Counted from the first letter of the stretch, positions 32,171 through 42,234 are shown. The stretch: DNA of 64,000 nucleotides from Planctomycetota bacterium (GCA_027493525.1 JAOSKN010000003.1:1-64000), one strand, 5' to 3'. Notes: a model not told the origin generated them from the sequence alone. Numbers and translations: made by a program.

Positions 32171-34966
32171 CTATTTCGGCGCGGGCGTCATGTTCTTGCC
32201 GGTTGCGTTCCCCGCGATGTTGGCGCGCGAGTACCACTTCGTGGGCACCATGGCGGTCACCTGCGTCTTGTCCAGGCGCACCAGAACGCCGATGTCGCGG
32301 TCAACCCCCATGCAACGATCGTTGCGCAGACCCTCGTCCGCGAAGGAGGCATGGTATTCGCCGTACGCGCTCCGGAAGACGAACCCAATCTTATTAGTAC
32401 GGCGGTTGTAGCCCAGCTTCAGGCCGCCCTTGGCTGCGCCGTGCTTGTCGAGCACGAAATTGAAGACTTGTCCGCCAACGTCGATCTTGACCGGCAGACC
32501 GTCAAAGGGGTAGGGCGTGCGCGGCGCGGGAACTGCGCCGGGATTGTCGAACTCCCCGAACAGTACCACCCGGTCGCGCGTGGTGAGCCTCCAGTTGATG
32601 GTCACCCGCAGATACCTCACGCGCAAGCCCGAGCCCGTCCGGACGTACTCGTAAGCGCCGGTATCCGTGAGCAGCCCCACGGTGCGGTCGAAGCCCGCGC
32701 CGCGCTGGTCGTAGCTCAAGGCGTCCGGATTGTCGCCGGCGTCGATGGCGGGACTCCCTTCCCGGAGCGCATGGGTCTCGGTGGGGCCGCCATTGTCCTG
32801 CAGGGGGTCCAGGAGTGGGTCGATGACACCGCTGCCGGCACTGTCGCCGATGTAGCTGTCGTTCCCATTCGGATTCCCGGCTGTCAGGACCGGAGTACTG
32901 CCTTGCAGGTCGCCGACCAGGTTATTCCCGTTGTCGGTCAAGGCGCCGAGAACATCGGGACCGTCAACTGGCGCGCCGGAGGCCGTCTGGTTGGCCGCGA
33001 CAATGCTGCTCACAGCCGAGAACGTATCGCTGCCGGAACCGAAGAGCCCTCCGCCTTGGGAACTGCCGGAGGCCCCGCCGTTCTTACCCGTACCGCCGGC
33101 ACCAGCCAGGTTCGCCGTGTTGTCCGTGACGGTCGAGTTACGCAGGTCCGCGCTGGCCGCGTCGGAGACGTAGAGACCTCCGCCCATCGCTCCGCCACCA
33201 TCGCCGCCGTCACCGGTACGGCTGGAGACGCCGGCGCCCCCTGCGCCGCCCGCGGCCCCGTTGACACTGTTGCCCGAGACGGTCGAATTGGAGAGGGTGC
33301 TGGCGCCGGTCTCGGCCAGGAGCCCGCCACCCACGCCTTCACCGCCATGCCCGCCTTGGCCGCCGAATCCGCGATCGCCAAACATGCCACCGCGGTCGCC
33401 GGCCGCTCCGCCTGAACCGCCTGCGGCGCCATCGGCCGTATTGCGCGAGAGCGTGGAAGCGATGAGGGCGATCGTCCCGCTGCCAGACCAGACGCCGCCG
33501 CCACTCGCTTGCCCGCCCGAGCCGCCGGTTCCACCGTCCCCGCCATCGCCGAAGATCGAGACACCGTTGCCGCCGGCGCCGGCCGCGCCACCCGAGGCGG
33601 CTTGGATCGAATTGCAGTCCACGGTCGAGTTCGTGAGACTCGCCTGGCCGTTCTCAACTCGCAGTCCGCCGCCGAAGCCGGCTCCGCCCCCGCCGCCTGC
33701 GCCGCCATTTTCGCCGTAGAATCCAAACCCTCCGGTTCCGGCAATTCCACCCGCTCCCGTCCGCACGGCATTGCTCGAGACGATTGAATCCGTCGCGTTG
33801 ACGCCGCCGTTCTCCACTGAGAGTCCGCCGCCACGGCCGTAGCCGCCCAAACCACCCCGACCGCCCTTCCCGCCGTTGACGCCCCCGCCGCCGGCGGTGG
33901 CTCCAGCGCCTCCGTCGCCGCCCTGGACCGAATTGTCCGAAACGGTGGCGTTGGACAACGTGATGTTGGCGTTCTCGGCCCACAGCCCGCCGCCTCCGGC
34001 GTGCCCTGCGCCGAAGCCTTCGCCGCCATCTCCTCCGGTCACTAGGGCGAACGCGCCCAGGCCGCCGCCGCCGCCCAGGCCGCCGCTGCTCAAGTTGCTG
34101 TTGAGGCTGGAATCCATGACCAGCGCCGTGCCGCCGGCGACGAAGATTCCGCCTCCTTCGCCGTTGCCGCCGAAGCCGCCGTCCCCGCCGCCGTGGCCTA
34201 TGCTGAGCAGCGAAAGTCCGTTATGGCCCCGTCCGCCGTCGCCTCCGACCGCCGAGCAGTTCGCGATATGACTCTCGTTCAGAAGCTGCAGATTTCCGCC
34301 GCCGGAATATAGCCCTCCACCGCCCGCGTCCTTGCCGTCGCCGGCGTCTTTGTCGAAAAGCGTGCCGTCGGCGCCGTCCGCTCCAAGCGCGCGGCACTGC
34401 TCGATCGCGGTGCGATCCAGGATCAGCGTGCCGTCCGCATTGAGGATCCCCCCGCCCCAGGCGATCCCGGCGGTCGAGCCGTCGTCGGTCGCTTTGCCGT
34501 TCTGGAGACGCAAGTCCTTCAAGGTGACTGACCCGCCGGCGCTCAGGATGTGGAAGACGCGATCCAGGCAGGCCGCGTCGATGACCGCCTGCTCGCCCGC
34601 GCCGCCGCCGCGGATCGTGAGCGCGCCGTAGGCCGCGTCGCGCGTGAAGTCCAGGTCGCCGGTGGCGCCCGCGTTCTCCCGGCGGCCGGAGCGCGTAAGC
34701 GTGTAGGGATTCAGCGCGGCCGGCAGCACGATCTCGTCGGCATCGGCGTCCGTGCGCGTGTTGAGGTATTGCAGCGCGGAACGCAAGGAGATCTGTCCGC
34801 CCGCGTCGTTGGGGTCCGTCGCGGGCGAGGCCGCCACCGTGTCGGCGTTCGTCGTCACGGTCAACGATTCGGCGCGGGCGTGCGGCGAGGCGAAGCCCAG
34901 CCAGGCGAAGGCCAGCACCAGCGGAGCTTGATCCAGGTATCTCTTCAAGCGCGGCGACGCGGACAT
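32171..34966 (-). CDS. Gly-rich surface protein with parallel-beta repeats and choice-of-anchor Q motif
   Basis: A 931-residue exported protein. ATG 34,966 (GGAGG eight bases upstream) starts a signal peptide ending near SPHARA. The body carries right-handed beta-helix repeats of the polymorphic outer-membrane type (NSTVSGNSV, NATVSDNSV, DSIVSSNAV) alternating with long Gly/Ala runs (GGxGGxGG). A closing DNGGPTETHAL then GSPAIDAGDN then DTGAYEY motif is the choice-of-anchor Q signature. The last 130 residues form a separate beta-rich domain. It is probably a cell-surface or secreted scaffold or adhesin. The Gly-rich inserts give long Pro-rich open frames on the other strand, which are artefacts. 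Confidence 0.82.
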   Translation of the reverse strand: MSASPRLKRYLDQAPLVLAFAWLGFASPHARAESLTVTTNADTVAASPATDPNDAGGQISLRSALQYLNTRTDADADEIVLPAALNPYTLTRSGRRENAGATGDLDFTRDAAYGALTIRGGGAGEQAVIDAACLDRVFHILSAGGSVTLKDLRLQNGKATDDGSTAGIAWGGGILNADGTLILDRTAIEQCRALGADGADGTLFDKDAGDGKDAGGGGLYSGGGNLQLLNESHIANCSAVGGDGGRGHNGLSLLSIGHGGGDGGFGGNGEGGGIFVAGGTALVMDSSLNSNLSSGGLGGGGGLGAFALVTGGDGGEGFGAGHAGGGGLWAENANITLSNATVSDNSVQGGDGGAGATAGGGGVNGGKGGRGGLGGYGRGGGLSVENGGVNATDSIVSSNAVRTGAGGIAGTGGFGFYGENGGAGGGGGAGFGGGLRVENGQASLTNSTVDCNSIQAASGGAAGAGGNGVSIFGDGGDGGTGGSGGQASGGGVWSGSGTIALIASTLSRNTADGAAGGSGGAAGDRGGMFGDRGFGGQGGHGGEGVGGGLLAETGASTLSNSTVSGNSVNGAAGGAGGAGVSSRTGDGGDGGGAMGGGLYVSDAASADLRNSTVTDNTANLAGAGGTGKNGGASGSSQGGGLFGSGSDTFSAVSSIVAANQTASGAPVDGPDVLGALTDNGNNLVGDLQGSTPVLTAGNPNGNDSYIGDSAGSGVIDPLLDPLQDNGGPTETHALREGSPAIDAGDNPDALSYDQRGAGFDRTVGLLTDTGAYEYVRTGSGLRVRYLRVTINWRLTTRDRVVLFGEFDNPGAVPAPRTPYPFDGLPVKIDVGGQVFNFVLDKHGAAKGGLKLGYNRRTNKIGFVFRSAYGEYHASFADEGLRNDRCMGVDRDIGVLVRLDKTQVTAMVPTKWYSRANIAGNATGKNMTPAPK

Positions 34967-35399
34967 GGCGACATCCTCCAAGGAATGCAATCCAGGCGCT
35001 GCAACCGATTCACCCTCTATAAACGGGTAGAGTGCAAACGTGAGGCCAGTTGGAAGCGCTCGGTGTGCGCGACGTGGAGGAAGGAGGCAATAGAAGTAGC
35101 GCTTCGAGTTCGCGGTCGAGGCGTCCGGTTAGGCCGCGCAAAGCGCCGTGAATTCGGCATGGCGTGCCGAAAGACAGGCACCCCGCATGCGGAGCGGGCC
35201 GATGCAGATAGTCCGCGCCTGAGCACCGCGCCGCGGCGTCCGCCCCACGACGCACTCTCAATAATCGCGGTTGCGGGAAAAGACGGTTCGAGATGCAATT
35301 GGCATCGAACCCAACGTGGCACAAGATGGCTGGTAAGATGGCCGGCCGGTCAGGCCCAATCCTTGGAAATGCAAAAGCGAGCCCAGACGGAACTCACGC
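34967..35399. other. Divergent intergenic region
   Basis: These 433 bases lie between the surface protein gene and the divergent sensor kinase and must hold both promoters. No reliable promoter boxes, hairpins or genes were recognised. Confidence 0.5.
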
Positions 35400-36915
35400 A
35401 TGCGCTCAATCCCCAAACCCCGGATCGTTTTCTCGTGCTTGGCCCTCATGCTGGGCTCCTTCGCGATCGATATTCTCCTGCCGCTGGGCGTGGCGGCGGG
35501 CATCCTCCACGCGATCGTCGTGCTGTTGTCGGTGACGTTGCGGCGCATCGGCTACGTGGCCGCGTTCGCGAGCCTGGGCACGCTGCTGACGGTCGCGGGC
35601 TACTTCCTGAAAGATCCCACGCCTGGAATCGCGGAGTGGATCGTCGTCGTGAATCGCGGCCTGTCCATTCTGGGCATTTGGGGGGCGGTGCTGCTTTCCT
35701 GGTTTCACCTGCGCTCGGCCCTGGAGCTGGAGCGCAGCCGTGAGCGCCTGCGCGGGCTGATGGATACGGCGGTGGACGGGGTAATTACCATCGACGAGCG
35801 GGGCCTGGTGCAGAGCTATAACCAGGCGGCGGAGCGGATCTTCGGTTACGCCGCGGAGGAGGTCGTGGGCCGCAACGTCTCCATGCTGATGCCGCCGCCC
35901 TACCACGGCGAACACGACGGGTATCTGCGCAACTATTTTCGCACCGGCGCCAAAAAGATCATCGGCATCGGGCGCGAAGTGGAGGGGCGGCGCAAGGATG
36001 GCTCCGTCTTCCCCTTGGATCTGGCGGTAAGCGAATTGCGAATAGACGAAGGACGGGTCTTCCTGGGTCTTGTGCGGGACATCACGACGCGCAAAGCGCA
36101 GGAAGCGCAGCTTCGAGATTACGCGCAACGCCTGGAGCGAAGCAACCGGGAGCTGGAGAGCTTCGCCTCCGTGGCCTCGCACGACCTGCAAGAGCCGCTG
36201 CGCAAGGTGGTCGCGTTCGGACAGCGCTTGCGGGCGAAGCTGGCGGCGGAGGCCGATCCCGAGGCGCAGGACTACCTCAAGCGCATGACCGACGCGGCGC
36301 AGCGGATGCAGCAGTTGATCAACGACCTGCTTTCCTTTTCCAGGGTCACCTCCAAGGCCCAGCCGTTCGTCCCGGTGGACCTGGGCGCGGTGGTCCGGGA
36401 GGTGGTCGAGGACCTCGAGACGCGGATCGAGAAGGAACAGGGCCGGGTGACCGTCGGGCCGCTGCCGGACCTCGACGCCGACCCTCTTCAGATGCGGCAG
36501 CTTTTCCAGAACCTGATCGGGAACGCGTTGAAGTTCCGCCGGCCGGGGGTTCCGCCCGAGGTGACGATCGAAGGGCGCCGGATCGAGGCGCGCGAAGGGG
36601 GAGGCGGAGTCCCTTCCGGCCGGCCCGTACTGCGAAGTGAGCGTAAGGGACAACGGTCTGGGCATTGACGCGAAATACTCGGACCGTATCTTCAATTTGT
36701 TCGAACGTCTGCATGGCCGCAATGAGTACGAAGGCACGGGGATGGGACTGGCCATCGTCAAGAAGATCGTGGAGCGCCACGGCGGCGCGATCGCGGTAAA
36801 CAGCCAGCCCGGCGCGGGAAGCACGTTCGTGGTGCGCCTGCCACTAAACCGGCATGGAAGGAAGGATATCGCCCATGGGAGCGAGACGTCCGATCACGAT
36901 CCTGATAGCCGATGA
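35400..36915 (+). CDS. Membrane PAS-domain sensor histidine kinase (frameshifted)
   Basis: A sensor kinase of about 505 residues when reconstructed. It has three N-terminal transmembrane helices (about 8-100), a PAS domain (about 115-235, with [24 protein letters not shown]), HisKA with the phosphoacceptor in [14 protein letters not shown] (about 260) and a HATPase domain with [10 protein letters not shown]. One extra G in the run 36,597-36,601 shifts the frame: the zero frame ends at 36,668, while the +1 frame continues with [11 protein letters not shown] and [18 protein letters not shown] to 36,915. Deleting one G restores a continuous HATPase. The 3' end overlaps the next receiver gene. 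A start of a signalling operon. Confidence 0.85.
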
Positions 36916-37330
36916 CGACGAAGACGACCGCTTGCTGGCACGCGATGCGCTGACCGCCAGCCGCCTGGCCAACGACGTGCGATTCGTCGAGCATGGGGAA
37001 GAGCTTCTCGACTATTTGCATCGGCGCGGCGCTTACGCGAAGAAAGGCGCGGCGCCCCGGCCGGGTCTGATCCTGCTGGATCTCAACATGCCCCGCATGG
37101 ACGGGCGCGAGGCGCTCAAGGCGATCAAGTCCGATGCCGAACTCCGGCGGATTCCGGTGGTGGTGCTGACGACGTCCAAGGCCGAAGAGGACGTGTATCG
37201 CTCGTACGACCTGGGCGTAAACTCCTTCATTTCCAAGCCCGTTACGTTCGAGGGGTTGGTGGATCTGATGAAGGTGCTGGGCCAGTACTGGTTCGAGATC
37301 GTAGAACTGCCCAACGGCGCGAGGGCCTGA
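36875..37330 (+). CDS. Single-domain response regulator (Rcp1-like receiver)
   Basis: A 151-residue receiver domain without output domain. The acidic pocket is DDDEDD near the start, the phosphoacceptor Asp is in [13 protein letters not shown] and the conserved Lys in FISKPV. The loop [12 protein letters not shown] is typical of Rcp1-type receivers that work with phytochrome-like or PAS kinases. ATG 36,875 has GGAAGGA about eight bases upstream; 36,854 is an in-frame alternative. It overlaps the 3' end of the sensor kinase gene, so it is probably its direct partner. Confidence 0.88.
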   Translation: MGARRPITILIADDDEDDRLLARDALTASRLANDVRFVEHGEELLDYLHRRGAYAKKGAAPRPGLILLDLNMPRMDGREALKAIKSDAELRRIPVVVLTTSKAEEDVYRSYDLGVNSFISKPVTFEGLVDLMKVLGQYWFEIVELPNGARA

Positions 37331-37335
37331 ACGGC

Positions 37336-38472
37336 ATGCCTTTGTCCAGGCTGCGCGTCCTGTTGGTGGACGACGACGAAGACGACTACCTCATCCTTCG
37401 CGGACAACTCTCGGATGCGGGCGCCGATGCATTCCATCTGGACTGGACGCCGGAATACGACCGCGCCCTAGGTTCGGCGGTCGCCGGTTCGTACGACGTG
37501 CTTCTGATCGATTATCGGCTGGGCGCGAGAACGGGTTTCGAACTCTTCCGGGAGGCCACGGCGCGGGGGTGCCAAACGCCCAAGATCCTCCTCACCGGGC
37601 AAGGCGACCGGGCCGTCGATCTCGAGGCCATGCGCCTGGGTTTCGACGATTACCTGCCCAAGGCGGACCTGACTCCGAGCGTTCTTGATCGCACGATTCG
37701 TTACGCGGTGGAGCGCAGGCGTGCCGTGCTGGAGCACGCGAAGATCATGGAGATCGCCGCCTCGCGGGAGCACTTGGCGCTCCTGGGCGAAATTGCGGCC
37801 GGCGTCGCGCACGAGTTTCGCAATCCCCTGCATGGGGTTCTCAACTGCGTGCAGATCCTGCGCTCGCGCATCGGAAATAATCCCGATTTGGCTCGCTGGC
37901 TGGACACGCAGGAAGAAGGCCTCCGGCGCATGGACGCCATCGCCGACCGGCTCCTGCGGCTGGGGCGGCACGAGTTGGGTCCGCTGCTGCCGTCCGATAT
38001 GGGTAAACTGATCGAGGACTCGCTGACTTTAATCCGTCCGCGGGCGGAGAAGGAAGGCATCTCGATCCGCGTGGAGCGTGTCGTGGACCTGCCCGCGATA
38101 CCGATGGACGCCCAACGGGTCGGTGAGGCGTTGCTCAACCTCTTGACCAACGCCCTGGACGCCTGTAAGCGGGGCGATACCGTCGAGGTCGGCATTCTCG
38201 CCACGCCAGGCGAACCCGGATTCGCGACGATAACGGTGACGGATAGCGGGCAGGGGATCGCAGTAGACCTGCAAGAGCGGCTCTTCGAGCCCTTCTTCAC
38301 GACCAAGCCCATTGGGAAGGGTTCCGGCCTGGGTTTGGCGCTGGTAAAACGGATCGCGGAAAGCCACGGCGGTCACGTGGATTTGACCAGCAAGGCAGGT
38401 CAGGGCACCACGGTGCGCATGCGCCTGCCACTCGAGGTCAGGCTGGCTCCCACGAATGAGGCACGCGGATGA
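37336..38472 (+). CDS. Receiver - histidine kinase hybrid, soluble
   Basis: A 378-residue protein with an N-terminal receiver (about 1-125; VLLVDDDEDD, phosphoacceptor in LLIDYRLG, Lys in YLPKAD), a linker, HisKA with the phosphoacceptor in AAGVAHEFRNPLHG (about 155-170) and HATPase with LLNLLTNALDA, DSGQGI and GKGSGLGLALVKRI. There is no membrane segment, so it acts in the cytoplasm as a relay between the receiver genes on either side. It lies five bases after the previous stop and overlaps the following NtrC-type gene by four bases. The most likely partner is that downstream activator. Confidence 0.9.
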   Translation: MPLSRLRVLLVDDDEDDYLILRGQLSDAGADAFHLDWTPEYDRALGSAVAGSYDVLLIDYRLGARTGFELFREATARGCQTPKILLTGQGDRAVDLEAMRLGFDDYLPKADLTPSVLDRTIRYAVERRRAVLEHAKIMEIAASREHLALLGEIAAGVAHEFRNPLHGVLNCVQILRSRIGNNPDLARWLDTQEEGLRRMDAIADRLLRLGRHELGPLLPSDMGKLIEDSLTLIRPRAEKEGISIRVERVVDLPAIPMDAQRVGEALLNLLTNALDACKRGDTVEVGILATPGEPGFATITVTDSGQGIAVDLQERLFEPFFTTKPIGKGSGLGLALVKRIAESHGGHVDLTSKAGQGTTVRMRLPLEVRLAPTNEARG

Positions 38473-39833
38473 AGCTTCGTGTGATGGTCGTGGACGACGA
38501 ACGGTTGAGCCGCGAGACGACCACTTTCCAATTGCAGGAAGCCGGCTACGGCGCCGAGGCATTCGAAACCGCGGAAGAAGCACTGCGGGCTTTCGAGAAC
38601 CAGACATGGGACTTGGTCCTCACCGATCTGCGCATGCCGGGCATGGACGGGTTGAAGTTCCTCAAGGAACTCAAATCCCGACGGTCGGACCTCGCGGTGA
38701 TCCTGATGACGGCGCACGGCGGGGTGCGCACGGCGATCGAGGCCATCCGCGAAGGCGCCTACGACTACCTGACCAAGCCGTTCGATTTCGACGAGCTGAA
38801 GGTGCGGTTGGAGCGGCTCCACGAGTATAGGCGGATCCGCGACGAGAATCGCGAACTGCGCCGGACGCTGAGCGAGGCGACCGCCCGGCATGGCCTGGTG
38901 GGCCATTCCGCGGAAATGCGCCGGGTCTGCGGCTTGATCGACCAGTTCGCGGGCCTGCCTTCCCACGTGCTCATTCTGGGCGAAACCGGAACGGGCAAGG
39001 AACTGGTCGCCCGCGCCTTGCATGCGCGAAGCGCCAACGCGCAGGGGCCCTTCGTCGCCGTGGGCTGCGCGGCGATACCCGAGGATCTCGCCGAGAGCGA
39101 ACTGTTCGGGCACGAGTCCGGCGCCTTCACGGGCGCCACCCGCCGGCGCAAGGGCCGGGTCGAGCTGGCCGAGGGCGGCACGCTCTTTCTCGACGATGTG
39201 GACGACATGCCGCTGGATCTCCAGGCCAAGCTCCTGCGCGTGATCCAGGAGAAGCAGTTCGAGCGCGTCGGGGGCGAGAAGTCGATCCAGGCGAACCTGC
39301 GCGTGGTCGCGGCCACGAAAGTGGATCTGGAGGAACACGCCAAGGCGGGAAAGTTCCGCGAAGACCTGATGTACCGGCTTAGCGTGCTGGTCATTTCCCT
39401 GGCCCCGCTGCGGGAGCGCAAGGAGGATATTCCGCACCTGGCAGGCCACTTCCTGGGCCTGATCGGGTTGGAGCACGGCAAGGAACCGAAGACGCTCTCC
39501 CCGGCCGCGCTCGAACGACTCATGGCCCACGCTTGGCCGGGCAACGTCCGCGAACTGCGTCATGCGATGGAATATGCCATGGCCGTGACGAAAGGCCCGG
39601 TCATCGAGCCCGAAGACCTGCCGGTCAAGGTCAAGCCCGGCGCCAGCGGCAGCAGGCCCTATGCGCTCAAGCTCGCGGACCGGGAGACCTTGGACCTGAG
39701 GGCGGCGCAGCAGGATTTCGAGCAGGACCTGATCCAGTGGGCGCTGGACAAGGCAGGCGGCAACCAAGTCAAGGCGGCGCAAATCCTCGGCGTGCCGCGC
39801 TCCACGCTTCAGTCCAAACTGAACGAGAAGTAA
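38469..39833 (+). CDS. NtrC-family sigma-54-dependent response regulator
   Basis: A 454-residue activator: receiver domain (about 1-120, phosphoacceptor in LVLTDLRMPGMDG), AAA+ domain (about 135-375) with Walker A GETGTGKE, the sigma-54 contact loop ESGAFTGA, Walker B GGTLFLDDVDD and the R-finger region, then a Fis-type helix-turn-helix (about 415-454, NQVKAAQILGVPRSTL). It opens sigma-54 promoters after phosphorylation, probably by the coupled kinase encoded immediately upstream (ATGA overlap). Complete and intact. Confidence 0.95.
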   Translation: MKLRVMVVDDERLSRETTTFQLQEAGYGAEAFETAEEALRAFENQTWDLVLTDLRMPGMDGLKFLKELKSRRSDLAVILMTAHGGVRTAIEAIREGAYDYLTKPFDFDELKVRLERLHEYRRIRDENRELRRTLSEATARHGLVGHSAEMRRVCGLIDQFAGLPSHVLILGETGTGKELVARALHARSANAQGPFVAVGCAAIPEDLAESELFGHESGAFTGATRRRKGRVELAEGGTLFLDDVDDMPLDLQAKLLRVIQEKQFERVGGEKSIQANLRVVAATKVDLEEHAKAGKFREDLMYRLSVLVISLAPLRERKEDIPHLAGHFLGLIGLEHGKEPKTLSPAALERLMAHAWPGNVRELRHAMEYAMAVTKGPVIEPEDLPVKVKPGASGSRPYALKLADRETLDLRAAQQDFEQDLIQWALDKAGGNQVKAAQILGVPRSTLQSKLNEK

Positions 39834-39889
39834 GGGGGAGCTGGAATGGCCGTGCGCGTCGAGTTGCGGCGCGGGATTTGCTATTCCTT

Positions 39890-40261
39890 ATGGGTGCGAA
39901 CTTGGCGAGGACCGCACCCGTGAGACTGCTAATCGTGGATTCGGACGAGCGCAGCAACCAGACGCTAATTCAGTTGCTGAAGGACGCAGGGCATGAACCC
40001 CTGTTGTGTGGCAGCGTTGCCGAAGCATCAGCGATCTTGCAGGCGGACCATGTGGGTGCGTGCGTGATCGACTGCCAAGTGCCGGGATTCAACTGGGCGG
40101 CTCTGGTACGGGAATTTCGCGATCGGCACCCAGGCCAGGCCGTGGTGCTGACGCATACGTTCTGGAGTCAGGCCGATCGCCAGGCAGCATGGGAGGCGGG
40201 ATCGAACGCGTTGTTGACGAAGCCCTATGCGATCGATGATTTGTTGAAGCAACTGTCCTGA
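39890..40261 (+). CDS. Stand-alone receiver-domain protein
   Basis: A 123-residue receiver. Acidic residues DSDE follow LLIVDS, the phosphoacceptor is in ACVIDCQVPG, and the Lys lies in LLTKPY near the end. The GFNW in place of the usual MDG after the phosphoacceptor loop is unusual. The start is uncertain: ATG 39,890 lacks a strong ribosome site, and an in-frame GTG at 39,920 preceded by GAGGA would begin right at the first strand. Last plus-strand gene of the signalling run; the next gene is convergent. Confidence 0.75.
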   Translation: MGANLARTAPVRLLIVDSDERSNQTLIQLLKDAGHEPLLCGSVAEASAILQADHVGACVIDCQVPGFNWAALVREFRDRHPGQAVVLTHTFWSQADRQAAWEAGSNALLTKPYAIDDLLKQLS

Positions 40262-40265
40262 AGGC

Positions 40266-40714
40266 TTACAGGTCGCGCGCGTCGCGCAGACTCTCGAAGT
40301 TTTCGATAAAAGCCCAGAGCAGATCCTCGGCGGAGACGATCCCGATCAGTCTCCCGTCATCGAGCACCGGCAGGGCGCCGATCTTCTCGCGCACGAGGAG
40401 TTCGCCGGCCTCGCGGATCGTCGCTTCAGGCGCGACGACGATGGGTTTGCGGCCCATGATCTCGCGGACCTCGGTCTCCAGGAGGCTTGCGCCGTAGGCG
40501 CTGAGCCGCGTTCGAGCTGCTCGCGCGCCGGGAGGAAGCGCCGCACGTCGCGGTCGGAGACGATCCCGACGAGCTTGCCGCGTTCGACGACGGGAATGTG
40601 GCGGATGCGGTGTTCCCGCATCAGTTCGAAAGCGTCCACGACGCGCGCCCCCGGCGCCACGATCCGGAGGTCGCGGGTCATCCACTTGGCGACGGACCAT
40701 ATATTGGCGGTCAT
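40266..40714 (-). CDS. CBS-pair protein (frameshifted between the two CBS motifs)
   Basis: A protein of about 149 residues with two CBS motifs. Starting from ATG 40,714 (AGGAG about eight bases upstream) the first motif is read to RREQ near 40,512 (MTRDLRIVAPGARVVDAFELM, broken here, then HIPVVERGKLVGIVSDRDVRR). The second motif (VREIMGRKPIVVAPEATI, then IGALPVLDDGRLIGIVSAEDLL) lies in the -1 frame to the stop at 40,266. One missing base at about 40,504-40,511 explains the split. CBS pairs bind adenosyl nucleotides and sense energy state. Third gene of an Hsp20-CBS-CBS minus-strand run. Confidence 0.75.
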
Positions 40715-40737
40715 GAAATCGCTCCTGGGAACATGGC

Positions 40738-41217
40738 CTATGGCGCGGCGAGCGCCGGCTCCATTTCCTTCCGGCGGCATACGGATTGATACGTCCGCAT
40801 GAACGCATCGAAGGAGATGTCGTTGGCGCGCGCGCCCTTGGCCGGCCGCGCCGCCAAGGCGATGTCGCTCAGCGAGAGCAGGCCCACGGGTTTGCCCTCC
40901 GTATCGAGGACGAGGAGCCGCCGCACGTTGTTCTCGCGCATGCACTCCAAGGCGTCCGTGACGTCGTCGTTTGGACCGCACGAGTACACCCTGCCCGTGC
41001 AAACCTCGCCCACGCTGATTTCTCCCGCCGGCCGGTACTTGGTGCTTGCCGCCATGCAGACGTCACGGTCCGTGAGGACGCCGACCGCCTTGCCATCGCC
41101 GCGCACGACCGGAAGGATGCCGCAGTCGGCCTCCCACATCATCCACCCGGCTGAAGCGATGCTCGTGCTTGGCGTGCAGGACTTGACCTCGTTCGTTGCG
41201 ATGTCGCGAACTTTCAT
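40738..41217 (-). CDS. CBS-pair domain protein
   Basis: A 159-residue protein made of two CBS motifs (about 1-60 and 70-130; key segments GILPVVRGDGKAVGVLTDRDVC and VRRLLVLDTEGKPVGLLSLSDI, the first broken before position 20 in other members). A C-terminal tail of about 25 residues follows. Adenosine-nucleotide sensing is the family role; the target is unknown. It lies 23 bases upstream of another CBS-pair gene and 97 bases downstream of hsp20 on the same strand, suggesting a common stress-related transcript. Confidence 0.88.
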   Translation of the reverse strand: MKVRDIATNEVKSCTPSTSIASAGWMMWEADCGILPVVRGDGKAVGVLTDRDVCMAASTKYRPAGEISVGEVCTGRVYSCGPNDDVTDALECMRENNVRRLLVLDTEGKPVGLLSLSDIALAARPAKGARANDISFDAFMRTYQSVCRRKEMEPALAAP

Positions 41218-41314
41218 GACATCCCCTCTCTCGGTTGTCCGGTTGTTGCTTTACCTCATTGGGATGGGGCGGCGGGATGCGATCCCGCCGCCGCGAGTTT
41301 CGACACGCGAGCCT

Positions 41315-41779
41315 TCAGGTCACCTTGACCGCGGTCCGCTTGGCCTTCCCGGACTCGGACTTCGGCAGCTTCAGGTCCAGGATGCCGTCCCTGAAGGTGG
41401 CCTCGGCCCGTTCGCCAACCACCTCGCTGGGCAGCAGCACCGAGCGGGCGAAGGAGCCGTAGCTGCACTCCTTGTAGAGGTAGTCCTTCTTCTTCTCTTC
41501 CTTCGACGACTTCTTCTCGCCGTGGATGAAGAGGCGATCGCCCTCGATCTCGACCTTCAGGTCGTCCTTGCCCACCCCGGGCAGTTCCGCGCGGACGTGG
41601 ATCTGCTTCTCGTCCTCGTCCATGTCCAGCGCGGGTCCGCCGTTGGACCAGAACGCCGTCGGCAGGGCCGCTTCCTCGCTGAAGAAGCGTGCCGGCAGCC
41701 AGCGGTGAAAAGCCTGGTCGATGTCCTCGCGCAGGCTTTCGAAGATGTCCTTTCCTTTGCCACGAGCCAGAGCGCCCAT
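41315..41779 (-). CDS. Hsp20 / alpha-crystallin small heat-shock protein
   Basis: A 154-residue chaperone. The alpha-crystallin domain spans about 50-145, with LDMDEDEKQIHVRAELPGVGK near its start, the dimer loop (KKSSKEEKKKDYLYKE) and the closing FRDGILDLKLPK motif where GIL is typical. The N-terminal 45 residues contain an amphipathic helix (DIFESLREDIDQAF). ATG 41,779 is chosen because GGAGG lies eight bases upstream. It holds unfolded proteins for refolding and probably co-expresses with the two CBS genes downstream. No CIRCE element was found upstream. Confidence 0.92.
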   Translation of the reverse strand: MGALARGKGKDIFESLREDIDQAFHRWLPARFFSEEAALPTAFWSNGGPALDMDEDEKQIHVRAELPGVGKDDLKVEIEGDRLFIHGEKKSSKEEKKKDYLYKECSYGSFARSVLLPSEVVGERAEATFRDGILDLKLPKSESGKAKRTAVKVT

Positions 41780-42234
41780 GATGGAGTCCTCCATGCCGAT
41801 GGTTGTCGCCGCCTCCAAGCAGGCCCCGTGCCCTATCGGTTGGAAGAGGCGCGTGATGGCATCTAACGCAAGAGGCGGTCCAACGGAGGCCATGGTTCCT
41901 TCGATGCTACTTCCATGGAGCGCCCCCTGGCCGCAAGCGCTTGCCTGCCTGGACCTTGGAAGGTCACGCGCCCTGAACTCCAGGAATCGTTTTCCAGGTT
42001 CGGCCCGGTGGAGCGTTGCCCCCGTTTGCCGAGGCTTCGGCCAAGGCAGACGACAATTCGGCAAGCGGCAAGAAGCTCTCCTTCGGGAATCGGCCTAACC
42101 CAAGACATATACGGGAGTTCGCGAAAAACTCCGTTTGAGGTCCTGTTGGCTTAAGCCTTGCTTTTCTTGTGAATCGACTTCCCGATGAGTCGTATCTCAT
42201 CACGCGATGGGTTTCCTATGAGCGGGAGGGCGCG
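41780..42234. other. Divergent intergenic region
   Basis: These 455 bases lie between hsp20 (minus) and a receiver gene (plus). No gene with a ribosome site is seen. It should contain both promoters, but no sigma-70, sigma-54 or heat-shock operator could be assigned with confidence. Confidence 0.5.

Noticed and set aside
33261-34631. Long Pro/Ala-rich open frames opposite the Gly-rich surface protein
   Set aside because: They are the antisense of Gly-rich codons, have no ribosome sites and lie fully inside a convincing gene with signal peptide and family motifs.
41780-42064. Upstream extension of hsp20
   Set aside because: The frame is open to 42,064, but that sequence is unlike Hsp20 N-termini, and a strong ribosome site precedes ATG 41,779.
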